Below are positions 9,459-18,867 of a stretch of DNA of 64,000 bases, piece by piece. The notes beneath the pieces are model-generated. The model made no database searches. It saw nothing but the letters and a program-made list of their open reading frames with translations, and was not told the DNA's origin. How positions within the stretch are numbered: position 1 is the stretch's first letter; every line of letters begins with the position of its first letter. The position numbers were made by a program, and so were the translations under genes. The DNA comes from Schaalia sp. lx-260 (GTDB lineage Bacteria; Actinomycetota; Actinomycetes; Actinomycetales; Actinomycetaceae): NCBI RefSeq assembly GCF_021083645.1, contig NZ_JAJNRQ010000001.1, forward strand, positions 310,001-374,000, in the 5' to 3' direction.

Positions 9459-9582
9459 CACAACAAATCACAATAAGTCTGTAAGATAGAGCGACACGGT
9501 ACCACTACTTCAAAACTACGGCATAAAGCTATATGAAGGTACGTGACTTTCTGTCGGACACTGATGCGATATAGGAGCCTTT

Positions 9583-11133
9583 GTGAAACTTGAATTAGAA
9601 GGAATCACTAAGGTATTTGGTCCACTCGTAGCCAACGACCACATTGACCTCGTGGTTGAACCCGGGCAGATTCATGCCTTACTCGGCGAAAACGGTGCAG
9701 GCAAATCCACCCTCATGAATGTCCTTTACGGTCTGTATCAGCCCGATGACGGACGTATTCTCATAGACGGTGTTCCACAGAAATTTCACGGTCCAGGCGA
9801 CGCAGTAGCAGCCGGTATCGGCATGGTTCACCAACATTTCATGCTCGTCCCCGTGTTTACTGTGACTGAATCAGTTGCCCTAGGATACGAACCCACCAAA
9901 GGAGGAATACTCGATACTGCAGCAGCCCGTCAAAAAGTCATCGAACTTTCTGAACGTTTTGGATTCGACATAGATCCTGATGCGCTGATCGAAGACCTCC
10001 CTGTTGGTGCGCAACAGCGTGTTGAAATCATCAAAGCGCTTTCACGTGACGCGCAAGTCCTGATCCTTGATGAACCTACAGCTGTACTTACCCCGCAAGA
10101 AACAGATGAACTCATCGCTATTATGCGGGAACTAAAAGAAGCCGGAACATCCATAGTCCTCATCACTCATAAACTTCGTGAAGTCCGAGCCGTCGCAGAT
10201 CACATCACAGTTATTCGTCGAGGTAAAGTCGTAGGCGAAGCAAAACCTACCGCCTCAGAAAATGAATTAGCGACCCTCATGGTTGGCCGACCGGTGGACC
10301 TTGGTGTATCGAAAACAGAATCGCATGCCGGCGATATAGCCTTGTCGTATCGTGAACTGACAGTACTTAACGAATCAGGCATTCCAGTTTTAGATAACAT
10401 CAACCTTGATGTGCGGCAAGGTGAAATTCTGTGTATTGCGGGCGTTCAAGGAAACGGCCAGACAGAACTTTGTGAAGTCACCCTTGGCTCACGACAACCC
10501 GATGCAGGAACCGTTGAAATTGATGGCCGCGATGTCACCGTGCTCGACATTAAACGCAGACTCGCCGCAGGACTTGGCTATGTTCCTGAAGACCGCAGTC
10601 AAGATGGAATGATTTCTTCTTTCACTATCGCTGAAAATATGATTCTCGACCAGCACAAAAATCAGCCTTTTTCACACGGAATATCACTTGACCTCAAAGC
10701 AATTGACACACATGCGCAGGCATTACGCGATGAATTCGATGTGCGCGTAACATCCGTCCACGATCCCATCTCTACTTTGTCGGGCGGCAATCAACAAAAA
10801 GCCATTCTTGCACGCGAACTTTCACGTCCCCTGCGTGTCCTCGTCCTTTCGCAACCTACACGAGGCCTGGATGTAGGGTCGATTGAATTCGTTCATTCCC
10901 GTATCGTCGCAGAGCGTGACAAAGGGACAGCCCTCCTCGTTGTCTCAACAGAACTTGATGAGGTCATGGCTCTAGCTGACAGGATTGCTGTGATGTACCG
11001 AGGACGTCTTGTCGGTATTGTCAACGCAGATACCCCCGCTGAAGTTTTAGGACTCATGATGGCTGGCATTCCTGAAAATGAAGCACGCGCCCAAGCTGCC
11101 CATACGAGTACTGCTTCCGAGGAGGACAAATGA
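9583..11133 (+). CDS. Nucleoside ABC importer, double ATPase subunit
   Basis: This 516-residue protein has two fused ABC ATPase domains and powers nucleoside uptake with the two following permeases (YufO/NupO type). Domain 1 has Walker A GENGAGKST, a signature in the form LPVGAQQRVEI, and Walker B VLILDEPTAVL. Domain 2 has Walker A altered to GVQGNGQTEL, signature LSGGNQQKAIL, and VLVLSQPTRGLD, where the usual catalytic Glu is Gln. An altered second domain is common in this class, so domain 1 is probably the active site. Start GTG at 9583 follows ATAGGAG. The gene overlaps the next one by four bases (ATGA). Confidence 0.92.
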   Translation: MKLELEGITKVFGPLVANDHIDLVVEPGQIHALLGENGAGKSTLMNVLYGLYQPDDGRILIDGVPQKFHGPGDAVAAGIGMVHQHFMLVPVFTVTESVALGYEPTKGGILDTAAARQKVIELSERFGFDIDPDALIEDLPVGAQQRVEIIKALSRDAQVLILDEPTAVLTPQETDELIAIMRELKEAGTSIVLITHKLREVRAVADHITVIRRGKVVGEAKPTASENELATLMVGRPVDLGVSKTESHAGDIALSYRELTVLNESGIPVLDNINLDVRQGEILCIAGVQGNGQTELCEVTLGSRQPDAGTVEIDGRDVTVLDIKRRLAAGLGYVPEDRSQDGMISSFTIAENMILDQHKNQPFSHGISLDLKAIDTHAQALRDEFDVRVTSVHDPISTLSGGNQQKAILARELSRPLRVLVLSQPTRGLDVGSIEFVHSRIVAERDKGTALLVVSTELDEVMALADRIAVMYRGRLVGIVNADTPAEVLGLMMAGIPENEARAQAAHTSTASEEDK

Positions 11134-12392
11134 GCACACAAGCCCCACCAGCGGTATCCGCACCTTCAGAAAAACAGGCACGATCATGGGCATCGACTTT
11201 CATTAAACGATGTATAAGCCCATCAACCACAACAGTCACAATGGCTGTGATTGTCGCTTTATTCCTCGGCGCGCTCATCGTTGTTTTCTTTGATGAGAAA
11301 GTCCAACACACAGTCAGCTATTTTTTTGCCCGCCCGAGTGATTTCTTTTCAGCTTTCGCTAATGCCTGTGGAGGATTCTTCCTTTCCCTTATCCGTGGAG
11401 CCATTTTTGACTGGACACAACCCACAATTGAAGGCGCTTTCAGGCCTCTAACAGAAACAATGACCCGTTCAGTTCCGCTCATCATCGCAGGTCTAGCTAT
11501 CGCGGTGTCATTTACCGCAGGCCTGTTCAATATTGGTGTGCAAGGGCAACTTATGATGGGCGCAGTTTTGGGAGGTTTCGTAGGTTTTTCCTGGGATCTT
11601 CCGCCGGTTCTGCACCTGATCGTTGCGATGATTGGTGCTGTTCTTGGCGGCGGACTGTGGGGTCTGGTTCCTGGGATTTTACGCGCGAAACTTCACGCCA
11701 ATGAAGTCATTGTGACCATCATGATGAACTCGATTGCCGTGTACCTTATGCAGTACTTGTTAGCTCAGAAAGTTTTCTACGGTGAAGGCGGATACCCGTC
11801 CTTATCGCAGCGGGTACACCCCACCGCCACATATCCACTGATCTTAGGTTCCTCTTTCCGTTTACATTTTGGTTTTATTGTCGCTATTGCAGCCGCTATT
11901 TTTGTCTGGTGGCTTTTGAAACGCTCAACATTTGGTTTTGAACTACGTGCCGCTGGCGCTAATCCTGAAGCTGCCCGCACCGCTGGAATGAATGTGTCAC
12001 GAATTTTAATGATGACACTCATCCTGTCAGGTGCCCTTGCAGGTCTTGCAGCCACAGGACCGATTCTGGGGACAGAAAAAGCTATCAGTGGGTCAGTAGC
12101 AGGGTCTTATGGTTTTGATGCGATTACTGTTGCTCTGCTAGGTAAATCCAGCCCATTAGGTGTCGTTCTTGCAGGCCTTCTTTTTGGCGGTCTTGCAGCC
12201 GGTGGCGCAGTGATGCAAGCCTCCTCAGCGCAGATTCCTGTGGACATTGTTCAAATCACTCAAGCAATCATCGTGTTGCTGATCGCTGCTTCGGAAGCGA
12301 TTCGTCTGCGACGAGAAAAGAAAGCAGCCGATCGTGTTTCATCAGCGCAGGCTTCTCAGCGCACATCAGCAACGAAAGGGGCCCAAGCATGA
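11130..12392 (+). CDS. Nucleoside ABC importer permease, subunit 1
   Basis: This 420-residue membrane protein is the first permease of the BMP-type nucleoside importer (NupP/YufP family, related to the ribose RbsC fold). One helix lies near the N-terminus (TVTMAVIVALFLGALIVVFF). About eight further helices follow, with the family block FTAGLFNIGVQGQLMMGA and the cytoplasmic loop ELRAAGANPEAARTAGMN that contacts the ATPase. The C-terminal tail is basic and Ser/Ala-rich. It overlaps both neighbours by four bases, so the three transport genes are translated together. Identification comes from motifs and context; the exact topology is inferred. Confidence 0.9.
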   Translation: MSTQAPPAVSAPSEKQARSWASTFIKRCISPSTTTVTMAVIVALFLGALIVVFFDEKVQHTVSYFFARPSDFFSAFANACGGFFLSLIRGAIFDWTQPTIEGAFRPLTETMTRSVPLIIAGLAIAVSFTAGLFNIGVQGQLMMGAVLGGFVGFSWDLPPVLHLIVAMIGAVLGGGLWGLVPGILRAKLHANEVIVTIMMNSIAVYLMQYLLAQKVFYGEGGYPSLSQRVHPTATYPLILGSSFRLHFGFIVAIAAAIFVWWLLKRSTFGFELRAAGANPEAARTAGMNVSRILMMTLILSGALAGLAATGPILGTEKAISGSVAGSYGFDAITVALLGKSSPLGVVLAGLLFGGLAAGGAVMQASSAQIPVDIVQITQAIIVLLIAASEAIRLRREKKAADRVSSAQASQRTSATKGAQA

Positions 12393-13666
12393 GTAGCAGC
12401 ATCGTCCCTGCAATTACGCAAGCAGAAAACGGGAAAGTCCTTAAACCCGTTCAGTGGCGTGATCCTATCGTGAGTGCCATCATGACTGCCCTGAGCATAC
12501 TGATGACATGCATGTCCTCAGGAAACTCACGTGTGTCTTTTATTGGTGCAACCTCGTGGTTTACCCTAGGTGAAGTAACTATTCCTGCACTTTTCACAGG
12601 AATAATTTTGAGCTCCTGCTCGCTGATTGTTACCGCTGTCATCTGGATACGTGCTCGCCAACGCCGTGAAAGTAACGGATGGCTGGTCACAATTGTCGGT
12701 GCCTCTTTCGTCCTCGTATTCCTGATATGGACAGTCGCCGGCAAAGAATCATCAGTCCTGCCAGTGGTTTCCTTACTTTCTGGTGGCCTCCTTTTTGCGA
12801 CCCCCCTGGTATATGGGGCATTGACAGGTATTATCTGTGAACGCACGGGCGTTATTAATATCGCGATTGAAGGCCAACTGCTGTTGGGTGCTTTCTTTGC
12901 TGTCGTGGCCGCTTCGCTTGGTGGTAATCCTTTATATGGCCTTATTGCGGCACCAATCGCAGGTATGTTGGTTTCTGTTCTTCTGGCTTTATTTACCATT
13001 AAATTCCGTGCAGACCACATTGTTGTCGGTGTCGTATTGAATATGCTTGTTGTGGGATTGACCAGCTTCATGTTTTCAACGCAGTTGAAAAATGCGCCAG
13101 AATTAAACCAAGCATTACCATTGCCGACTATGCCCATTCCCGTGCTGAAAGATATTCCAATCATTGGGCCGGTTTTATTCAACCAAACACTGCTGGTCTA
13201 CCTGATGTACGTAGCGGTTATCGCGGTTCAAATCGCCCTCTTTTCTTCACGTTGGGGATTACGTACCCGAGCTTGTGGTGAGCATCCGAAAGCTGCTGAC
13301 ACGGTCGGTATCCGTGTCAATGCCTTGCGTTGGAAAAACGTCATTATGGCGGGGGCTATCGCAGGTCTTGGCGGAGCTGTTTTCACTGTCGGTGAAGGTC
13401 TTGCTTTCTCAAAGAATATTGCGGCTGGAAACGGTTTCATTGCTTTAGCTGCAATGATTCTTGGTCGTTGGAATCCGAAAGGCGCTTTCGCAGCAGCATT
13501 GCTTTTTGGTTTTGCAACAAACTTGGGTGCAATTATGCAGGCCGTTAACGCGCCAATCCCCGCAGAATTCTTACTCATGATCCCCTATGTCGTCACAATC
13601 TTCGCCGTCGCAGGATTTGTTGGTGCAGTCCGTGCCCCCGCTGCAGAAGGAGTGCCTTACCCGTGA
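12389..13666 (+). CDS. Nucleoside ABC importer permease, subunit 2
   Basis: This 425-residue polytopic membrane protein is the second permease (NupQ/YufQ family). Shared features are ERTGVINIAIEGQLLLGAFF in the first half and the coupling loop RACGEHPKAADTVGIRVNAL near residue 295, followed by GAIAGLGGAVFTVG. An N-terminal part of about 130 residues with three or four extra helices precedes the core. The stop overlaps the start of cdd, so transport and deamination are coupled translationally. Together with the preceding genes it completes a one-lipoprotein, one-ATPase, two-permease nucleoside importer. Confidence 0.9.
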   Translation: MSSSIVPAITQAENGKVLKPVQWRDPIVSAIMTALSILMTCMSSGNSRVSFIGATSWFTLGEVTIPALFTGIILSSCSLIVTAVIWIRARQRRESNGWLVTIVGASFVLVFLIWTVAGKESSVLPVVSLLSGGLLFATPLVYGALTGIICERTGVINIAIEGQLLLGAFFAVVAASLGGNPLYGLIAAPIAGMLVSVLLALFTIKFRADHIVVGVVLNMLVVGLTSFMFSTQLKNAPELNQALPLPTMPIPVLKDIPIIGPVLFNQTLLVYLMYVAVIAVQIALFSSRWGLRTRACGEHPKAADTVGIRVNALRWKNVIMAGAIAGLGGAVFTVGEGLAFSKNIAAGNGFIALAAMILGRWNPKGAFAAALLFGFATNLGAIMQAVNAPIPAEFLLMIPYVVTIFAVAGFVGAVRAPAAEGVPYP

Positions 13667-14103
13667 GACAGCGTGACCCTATCAGTGAACAAACATGGCA
13701 GAAACTTCATGAAGTGGCCTGCGAAGCCGCCTTATGCGCCTATGCTCCGTACTCACATTTTCGCGTAGGAGCAGCAGCACTCACAGACGACGGACGCATC
13801 ATTTCAGGGTGCAATGTCGAAAACGCGGGCTATGGCGTGACTTTATGCGCTGAATGTGGTCTGATTTCTGATCTTATACGAGGTGGAGGCGGACAACTCC
13901 TAGCCTTTGTCTGCGTTGACGGACACGGAAATCCGTGCGCTCCATGTGGACGCTGCCGTCAGCTTCTATTTGAACATGCAGCACCAAACATGCTTTTACT
14001 GATGCCACAGGGATACATGACAATCAATGAAGTTCTCCCCGGAGGTTTTGGCCCCTCAGATCTTCAATACGCACATACTCGCCGCGAGAGAGAAAACTCA
14101 TGA
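13663..14103 (+). CDS. cdd: Cytidine deaminase
   Basis: Cytidine deaminase converts cytidine and deoxycytidine to uridine and deoxyuridine in pyrimidine salvage. The 146-residue protein is the small tetrameric, zinc-dependent type. It has APYSHFRVGAAA, the CNVENAGYGVTLCAEC motif with the catalytic Glu and the first zinc Cys, and PCAPCGRCRQLL with the other two zinc Cys residues. The GTG start overlaps the permease stop, and AGAAGGAG lies about ten bases upstream. Its place between importer and thymidine phosphorylase fits use of imported nucleosides as carbon source or for salvage. Confidence 0.95.
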   Translation: MRQRDPISEQTWQKLHEVACEAALCAYAPYSHFRVGAAALTDDGRIISGCNVENAGYGVTLCAECGLISDLIRGGGGQLLAFVCVDGHGNPCAPCGRCRQLLFEHAAPNMLLLMPQGYMTINEVLPGGFGPSDLQYAHTRRERENS

Positions 14104-15398
14104 CAACGGAACTTTTTGACGCTGTTGACATTATCGCTGCTAAAAGAGATCGTTTCCGATTAAGCGACGACCAGATTGACTGGGTTATTGACGCTTACAC
14201 GCGCGGCGTGGTCGCTGATGAACAGATGGCCGCCTTAGCTATGGCTATTTTCCTCAACGGTATGGATCGGTCTGAAATAGCACGGTGGACACACGCCATG
14301 ATCCGTAGCGGCGAACGGATGGATTTTTCTGCCTTGCCGCGAGTAACCGTTGATAAACATTCCACCGGAGGGGTTGGCGATAAAATCACGCTACCCTTAG
14401 CCCCACTGGTTGCAGTATTTAACGTGGCTGTCCCTCAGCTTTCTGGCCGAGGCCTTGGACACACAGGTGGCACACTAGACAAAATGGAAGCAATCCCAGG
14501 CTGGCGCGCACTGCTCAGCAATGAGGAAATCATGAATATCCTCGGCACTGGTCCCGGAGCTGTTATTTGTGCTGCAGGGAAAGGGCTTGCTCCAGCTGAT
14601 CGGAAACTGTACGCCTTACGTGATACCACATCTACGGTGAACTGTGTGCCTCTGATCGCTTCATCGATCATGTCAAAGAAAATAGCGGAAGGTACCGGTG
14701 CGCTTGTCCTTGACGTGAAGGTGGGGGCGGGGGCCTTTATGAAAGATCGTGAACAAGCGACGCAGCTTGCGCGCACAATGGTTGAGTTGGGGCATGACGC
14801 TGCTGTGAACACCGTTGCCTTTTTGACCGCGATGGATGTGCCTTTAGGTCGCACGGTCGGTAATGCACTGGAAGTTCGTGAAGCATGTGAGGTCCTTGCA
14901 GGTGGCGGTCCAGCAGATGTCGTTGAATTGACACTCACATTGGCTAAAGAAATGCTGACCCTAGCCGGCCTGCCGAATGCTGATCCTGAAGCTGCTTTGA
15001 AAGACGGACGTGCAATGGATAAATGGCGCGATATGATTCGCGCTCAAGGCGGTGACCCTGATGCCCCGCTGCCGGTAGCACCTTACACAGAAGAAATATG
15101 CGCAGAAAGCAGTGGCTATCTGACATCAATGGATGCCCTTGCTCTTGGTGTTGCTTCATGGCGTTTAGGGGCAGGCCGCGCCCGTAAAGAAGATCCCGTA
15201 CAAAGTGAAGCAGGCATTGAAATCCTTGCGAAACCAGGTGAAGCTGTACACAAAGGGCAACCGCTTCTGCGTTTACATACGGCAACTCCGCAACGTTTTG
15301 AACGAGCCTGCCAAGCGCTCGCCGGAGCAATAAGCATTGGTCCTGAAGCTACAGGGGAACAAGGAAGTGTCATTATTGACCGTATTACTGCTTCGTAA
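14100..15398 (+). CDS. deoA: Thymidine/pyrimidine-nucleoside phosphorylase
   Basis: This 432-residue enzyme splits thymidine, deoxyuridine and possibly uridine with phosphate into base and (deoxy)ribose 1-phosphate. The signature SGRGLGHTGGTLDKMEAIPG is complete. KHSTGGVGDK (phosphate site) and the C-terminal pyrimidine-phosphorylase domain (around residues 340-420, with KPGEAVHKGQPLLRLH) are present. It starts in an ATGA overlap with cdd, and deoC follows after 90 bp. The subfamily (thymidine versus broad pyrimidine specificity) cannot be decided from the motifs alone. Confidence 0.93.
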   Translation: MTTELFDAVDIIAAKRDRFRLSDDQIDWVIDAYTRGVVADEQMAALAMAIFLNGMDRSEIARWTHAMIRSGERMDFSALPRVTVDKHSTGGVGDKITLPLAPLVAVFNVAVPQLSGRGLGHTGGTLDKMEAIPGWRALLSNEEIMNILGTGPGAVICAAGKGLAPADRKLYALRDTTSTVNCVPLIASSIMSKKIAEGTGALVLDVKVGAGAFMKDREQATQLARTMVELGHDAAVNTVAFLTAMDVPLGRTVGNALEVREACEVLAGGGPADVVELTLTLAKEMLTLAGLPNADPEAALKDGRAMDKWRDMIRAQGGDPDAPLPVAPYTEEICAESSGYLTSMDALALGVASWRLGAGRARKEDPVQSEAGIEILAKPGEAVHKGQPLLRLHTATPQRFERACQALAGAISIGPEATGEQGSVIIDRITAS

Positions 15399-15488
15399 AG
15401 TCTGTGCTAGGTAGTACTCGGCCTACGAAAGCGTAAAGAACACAAAGGAAAATACAGAAAATACACGCATATGCGTATAGGGGAGAAA

Positions 15489-16139
15489 ATGCTACGTCAC
15501 GAAATCGCTGCAATGATTGACCATACTTTATTAGCACCTGAAGCAAAAAGTACGGATGTTGAAGCCCTTGTCACAGAAGCCATCGAACTTGGCACATACT
15601 CTGTATGCGTCTCACCAAGTATGTTGCCGATCCGTGTTCCTGAAGGACTGAAAGTTGCGTGTGTATGCGGTTTCCCTTCAGGGGCGCATAGCTCTGCTGT
15701 GAAAGCTGCTGAAGCTGCTGAAGCTGCCGCTCATGGCGTCGACGAAGTTGATATGGTCATTAATCTTGCATTCGCTAAAGAAGGACGCTGGGACGCAGTT
15801 GAATCAGATATTCGTGCGGTTCGTGAAGCGGCACCGCATGTCGTTTTGAAAGTCATTATTGAATCAGCAGCTTTAACAGATGATGAGATTGTGGCTGCAT
15901 GTCAGGCTTCGCAAGCGGCAGGAGCAGATTTTGTGAAAACTTCCACCGGCTTCCATAAAGCGGGGGGCGCATCCACTCATGCTGTGGCCCTGATGCGAGC
16001 CACAGTAGGACAAGAAATGGGAGTAAAAGCTTCCGGTGGTATCCGTGATGTTGAAACAGCTCAAGCCATGATTGAAGCAGGTGCGAATCGATTAGGTCTT
16101 TCTGCCTCTCGACAAATCTTGGAGGCTTTAGCCGAGTAA
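15489..16139 (+). CDS. deoC: Deoxyribose-phosphate aldolase
   Basis: DeoC cleaves 2-deoxyribose 5-phosphate to acetaldehyde and glyceraldehyde 3-phosphate, the last step of deoxynucleoside catabolism. The 216-residue TIM barrel carries [16 protein letters not shown] with the Schiff-base Lys, VKASGGIRD with the second essential Lys, and DEVDMVIN. The ATG at 15489 is preferred to that at 15471 because AGGGGAG lies just before it and homology begins immediately after. It is the last gene of the operon and is followed by a terminator. The phosphomutase needed to make deoxyribose 5-phosphate is convoluted into the neighbouring opposite-strand unit. Confidence 0.95.
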   Translation: MLRHEIAAMIDHTLLAPEAKSTDVEALVTEAIELGTYSVCVSPSMLPIRVPEGLKVACVCGFPSGAHSSAVKAAEAAEAAAHGVDEVDMVINLAFAKEGRWDAVESDIRAVREAAPHVVLKVIIESAALTDDEIVAACQASQAAGADFVKTSTGFHKAGGASTHAVALMRATVGQEMGVKASGGIRDVETAQAMIEAGANRLGLSASRQILEALAE

Positions 16140-16175
16140 GTGAACACCCACAACTAGGGTGAGCGCCTAAAACTG

Positions 16176-16215
16176 TTGGGTGGTGAATGTAAAAACTCAC
16201 CGCCCAATACTCTTT
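16176..16215 (+). terminator. Terminator of the nucleoside operon
   Basis: TTGGGTGGTGA (16176-16186) pairs with TCACCGCCCAA (16197-16207), 11 bp with one G-U pair, followed by TACTCTTTT. It lies between convergent deoC and the phosphomutase gene. Confidence 0.75.
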
Positions 16216-16266
16216 TATGACTTCACGTAAAAACCGTGCTTTTTATGTTACGCACGGCCACAGAAA

Positions 16267-17964
16267 TCACATACCTAATGCCTGACGGACATCATTTTTA
16301 ACGAGCTCTAAACGTTCATCCGCGTGAAGTCGTGCAGCAGCTACATTTTGTCCTTCTACAGGAATAATAACTTCACAGTAGCATTTGAGTTTGGGTTCTG
16401 TACCCGAGGGGCGTATAACGACACGGTCATGAGCTTTCGTCAGGAACAGTAATCCATCAGTCGGAGGAAGCCCATTCCAGCCCTCCAACAGATCAACACA
16501 TTCCACCACCGGTGAACCCGCCAAAGAAGCAATACCATGCGCACGTACATGCGCCATTGCCTTCCCAATCAAAGACAGATCCTCCACGCGGATACTTAGC
16601 GGGCTTGTCGCATAAAGCCCGTGAGTACGCGCTAAATCATCGAGGACATCACGCAGGCTCCGCGAATTGGCTTTACACTGGGCAGCAAGAGCGGCCAAAC
16701 TCAAGCAGGCAGAAATCCCATCCTTATCACGCACATGCAGCGGATCAACGCAGTAGCCTATGGCCTCCTCGTAACCAAAAACTAAATGAGGAACACGCGC
16801 AATCCATTTGAAACCTGTCAGCGTGTGCTGATAAGACAAACCATGCGCTGCCGCTATTTGCGAGAGTAAACGTGACGACACCACAGAATTAGCTAAAACA
16901 GCCTGCGAATCACCTTCATATGCTTGAGCTATCTGCTCGCCCAGTAGTGCTCCTACTTCATCGCCAGTGAGCTGCCTCCACGCACCCTCATATGCCGGAT
17001 CAGGTATCGCCGCGGCACACCTATCAGCATCAGGATCATTTGCCAAGATAATATCTGCTGAAAGTTCACGTGCCCACGCAAAAGATAAATCAAGCGCACC
17101 AGGTTCTTCAGGATTTGGAAAGGAAACCGTCGGGAAACGCGGATCTGGATCATGCTGTTCGGGGACCACGTGAACATCTGTGAAACCAGCAGCTTTAAGG
17201 ACACGTAGCATAGTTTCACCCCCGACACCATGCATTGAAGTTAATACGATACGCAGGTCACGCGGCCCATCTGGGATGAGGGAAGCGACAGTATCAACAT
17301 ATGCTTGAATGATGTCTTCGCTGACAATCTCCCACCCTGACGTGGCGCGTGGCACGCAAGAAACTGAAGGAACAGCAGCAATAGCCTCATGAATACGTGA
17401 ATCAAAAGGCGGAACAATTTGCGCCCCTTGGCCAGCATCCGTAATGACTCGACCACCTAGGTAGACCTTATACCCGTTATCTTGAGGTGGGTTATGCGAA
17501 GCTGTCACCATGACTGCGGCATCAGCATTCATATGGCGCAAAGCAAAGGCAGTTACAGGCGTAGGCAAAGCAGAGGGCATCAGTAAAGCACGGCCGCCAG
17601 CTGCAACAACAACAGCGGCAGTATCCTCAGCAAATTGAGCAGAACCATAGCGTGCGTCATAGCCGATAACTACGCTAAAACCTTCACCTACACATTCATG
17701 AAGGACCTGTGATAGCCCACAAGCAGCACGAATAACAACGGCACGGTTCATTCGATGAGGGCCAGGTCCAAGAGTTCCCCTGAGGCCAGCAGTACCAAAA
17801 TGCAGGAGCGAAGAAAAACAATCGGCGACTTCCGCATCAGCTTCCGCGTCCCCATTTATCGCTGCCTCACATAGTTCGCTGAGTTCGCGCGCAGTATCAG
17901 GATCAGGATCATCGGCAATCCATTGGCGTACAGTGGCTTCATCAAAAGAAATCGTGGTAGTCAT
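16267..17964 (-). CDS. Phospho-sugar mutase (phosphomannomutase/phosphoglucomutase, PGM2-like)
   Basis: This 565-residue protein is an alpha-D-phosphohexomutase with the four usual domains. The phosphoserine loop is VMVTASHNPPQDNGYKVY (Ser near residue 154), the metal loop is LANDPDADRCAAA, the sugar loop is GYEEAIGYCV, and the phosphate-binding loop near the C-terminus is IRPSGTEPKLKCY. Length and the GTAGLRG N-terminal motif match the PGM2 branch, whose members also act as phosphopentomutases. Given the convergent deo operon and no DeoB here, conversion of (deoxy)ribose 1-phosphate to the 5-phosphate is a reasonable inferred role. It is co-transcribed with the TetR gene upstream through a TGA/ATG overlap. 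Confidence 0.9.
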   Translation of the reverse strand: MTTTISFDEATVRQWIADDPDPDTARELSELCEAAINGDAEADAEVADCFSSLLHFGTAGLRGTLGPGPHRMNRAVVIRAACGLSQVLHECVGEGFSVVIGYDARYGSAQFAEDTAAVVVAAGGRALLMPSALPTPVTAFALRHMNADAAVMVTASHNPPQDNGYKVYLGGRVITDAGQGAQIVPPFDSRIHEAIAAVPSVSCVPRATSGWEIVSEDIIQAYVDTVASLIPDGPRDLRIVLTSMHGVGGETMLRVLKAAGFTDVHVVPEQHDPDPRFPTVSFPNPEEPGALDLSFAWARELSADIILANDPDADRCAAAIPDPAYEGAWRQLTGDEVGALLGEQIAQAYEGDSQAVLANSVVSSRLLSQIAAAHGLSYQHTLTGFKWIARVPHLVFGYEEAIGYCVDPLHVRDKDGISACLSLAALAAQCKANSRSLRDVLDDLARTHGLYATSPLSIRVEDLSLIGKAMAHVRAHGIASLAGSPVVECVDLLEGWNGLPPTDGLLFLTKAHDRVVIRPSGTEPKLKCYCEVIIPVEGQNVAAARLHADERLELVKNDVRQALGM

Positions 17965-18608
17965 AGCACTACGTTAGTGCCTGAATTGTTTTTATCAGAC
18001 ATCAGTGAAGGTGTTGTGCGCAGATCCCTCATTCCATACCACACAAGGTTGACAACATGGGCAGCTACTTTTTCTTTACTCATATGCCGTTCATCCAGCC
18101 ACCATTGACCGACTTGAGCTATGAGCCCGACAAGCATCTGTGCGTACAGAGGTGAATATCGCGGATTCATATGTGAAGCATCGAACTGTTGAGCGAGGAG
18201 GTGCTCAACTTTCGCAGCAACATCCCCAATGATGGATGAAAACGAGCCAGCATGGTGTGCTGATGGGGCGTCGCGCATAAGGACTCGGAACCCATCGGTA
18301 TGCGTTTCAATATATGTTAAGAGGGCAAGCGCAGCGGATTCAACGATGACGCGGGGCCGCTGTGAACGGGTGAGCGCATTTTCAAGAGTTGTGGTGAGCG
18401 CCTGAACTTCACGGTCCACTATCACCGCGTATAGTCCTTCTTTCCCGCCGAAGTGTTCATAAATGATGGGTTTTGACACTTTTGCTTTTGCTGCGATTTC
18501 TTCGACACTTGTCGCATCGAAACCTTTAGATGCAAAAAGGGTCCTGCCAACGTTTATGAGCTGTTCACGACGGGCGACACCTGTCATACGTGTGCGTTTT
18601 TCGTTCAT
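17961..18608 (-). CDS. TetR family transcriptional regulator
   Basis: This 215-residue protein has an N-terminal TetR DNA-binding domain (RREQLINVGRTLFASKGFDA, then SVEEIAAKAKVSKPIIYEHF, then GGKEGLYAVI) and an all-helical ligand domain without a recognisable subtype. The ATG at 18608 is preferred because the reading from 18728 adds 40 residues without family resemblance and begins close to tRNA-Gln. The last codon overlaps the start of the phosphomutase gene, so the regulator is probably made together with it. A TAACGT hexamer seven bases before the start could be a leaderless -10. The inducer is unknown. Confidence 0.87.
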   Translation of the reverse strand: MNEKRTRMTGVARREQLINVGRTLFASKGFDATSVEEIAAKAKVSKPIIYEHFGGKEGLYAVIVDREVQALTTTLENALTRSQRPRVIVESAALALLTYIETHTDGFRVLMRDAPSAHHAGSFSSIIGDVAAKVEHLLAQQFDASHMNPRYSPLYAQMLVGLIAQVGQWWLDERHMSKEKVAAHVVNLVWYGMRDLRTTPSLMSDKNNSGTNVVL

Positions 18609-18741
18609 ATTCTTCACGTTATCGCAGCTTTTGTTGCTCCGGTCGTATTGAGGGAAGATTAGTGGCTTTCCTCTCTTAATTGCTGAAGTGCTATTCGTGA
18701 TTCGATATTGTGCCTCAGGTTGTGGCACAATAAATGTGCTT

Positions 18742-18812
18742 TCCGCCTTGGTGTAACGGCAGCACAGGGGTTTTTGGTGCCCTTAGTCTAGGTTCGAATC
18801 CTGGGGGCGGAG
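18742..18812 (+). tRNA. tRNA-Gln (anticodon TTG)
   Basis: The 71 bases fold as a complete cloverleaf: acceptor TCCGCCT/GGGCGGA with one T-G pair, D stem GTGT/GCAC, anticodon stem GGGGT/GCCCT with loop TTTTGGT giving anticodon TTG, four-base variable loop, and T stem CTAGG/CCTGG around TTCGAAT. The discriminator is G and CCA is not encoded. The gene lies directly upstream of glmU, as in many actinobacteria. Confidence 0.95.
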
Positions 18813-18867
18813 CTGCTGGTGGAGCTTTGCTTCGACGCGCACCGATTGAGCCCTTTTGGGAGGATTC

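Noticed and set aside
12451-13182. 243-codon open frame on the minus strand
   Set aside because: It is antisense to the second nucleoside permease, which has clear family motifs; the reverse frame has none.
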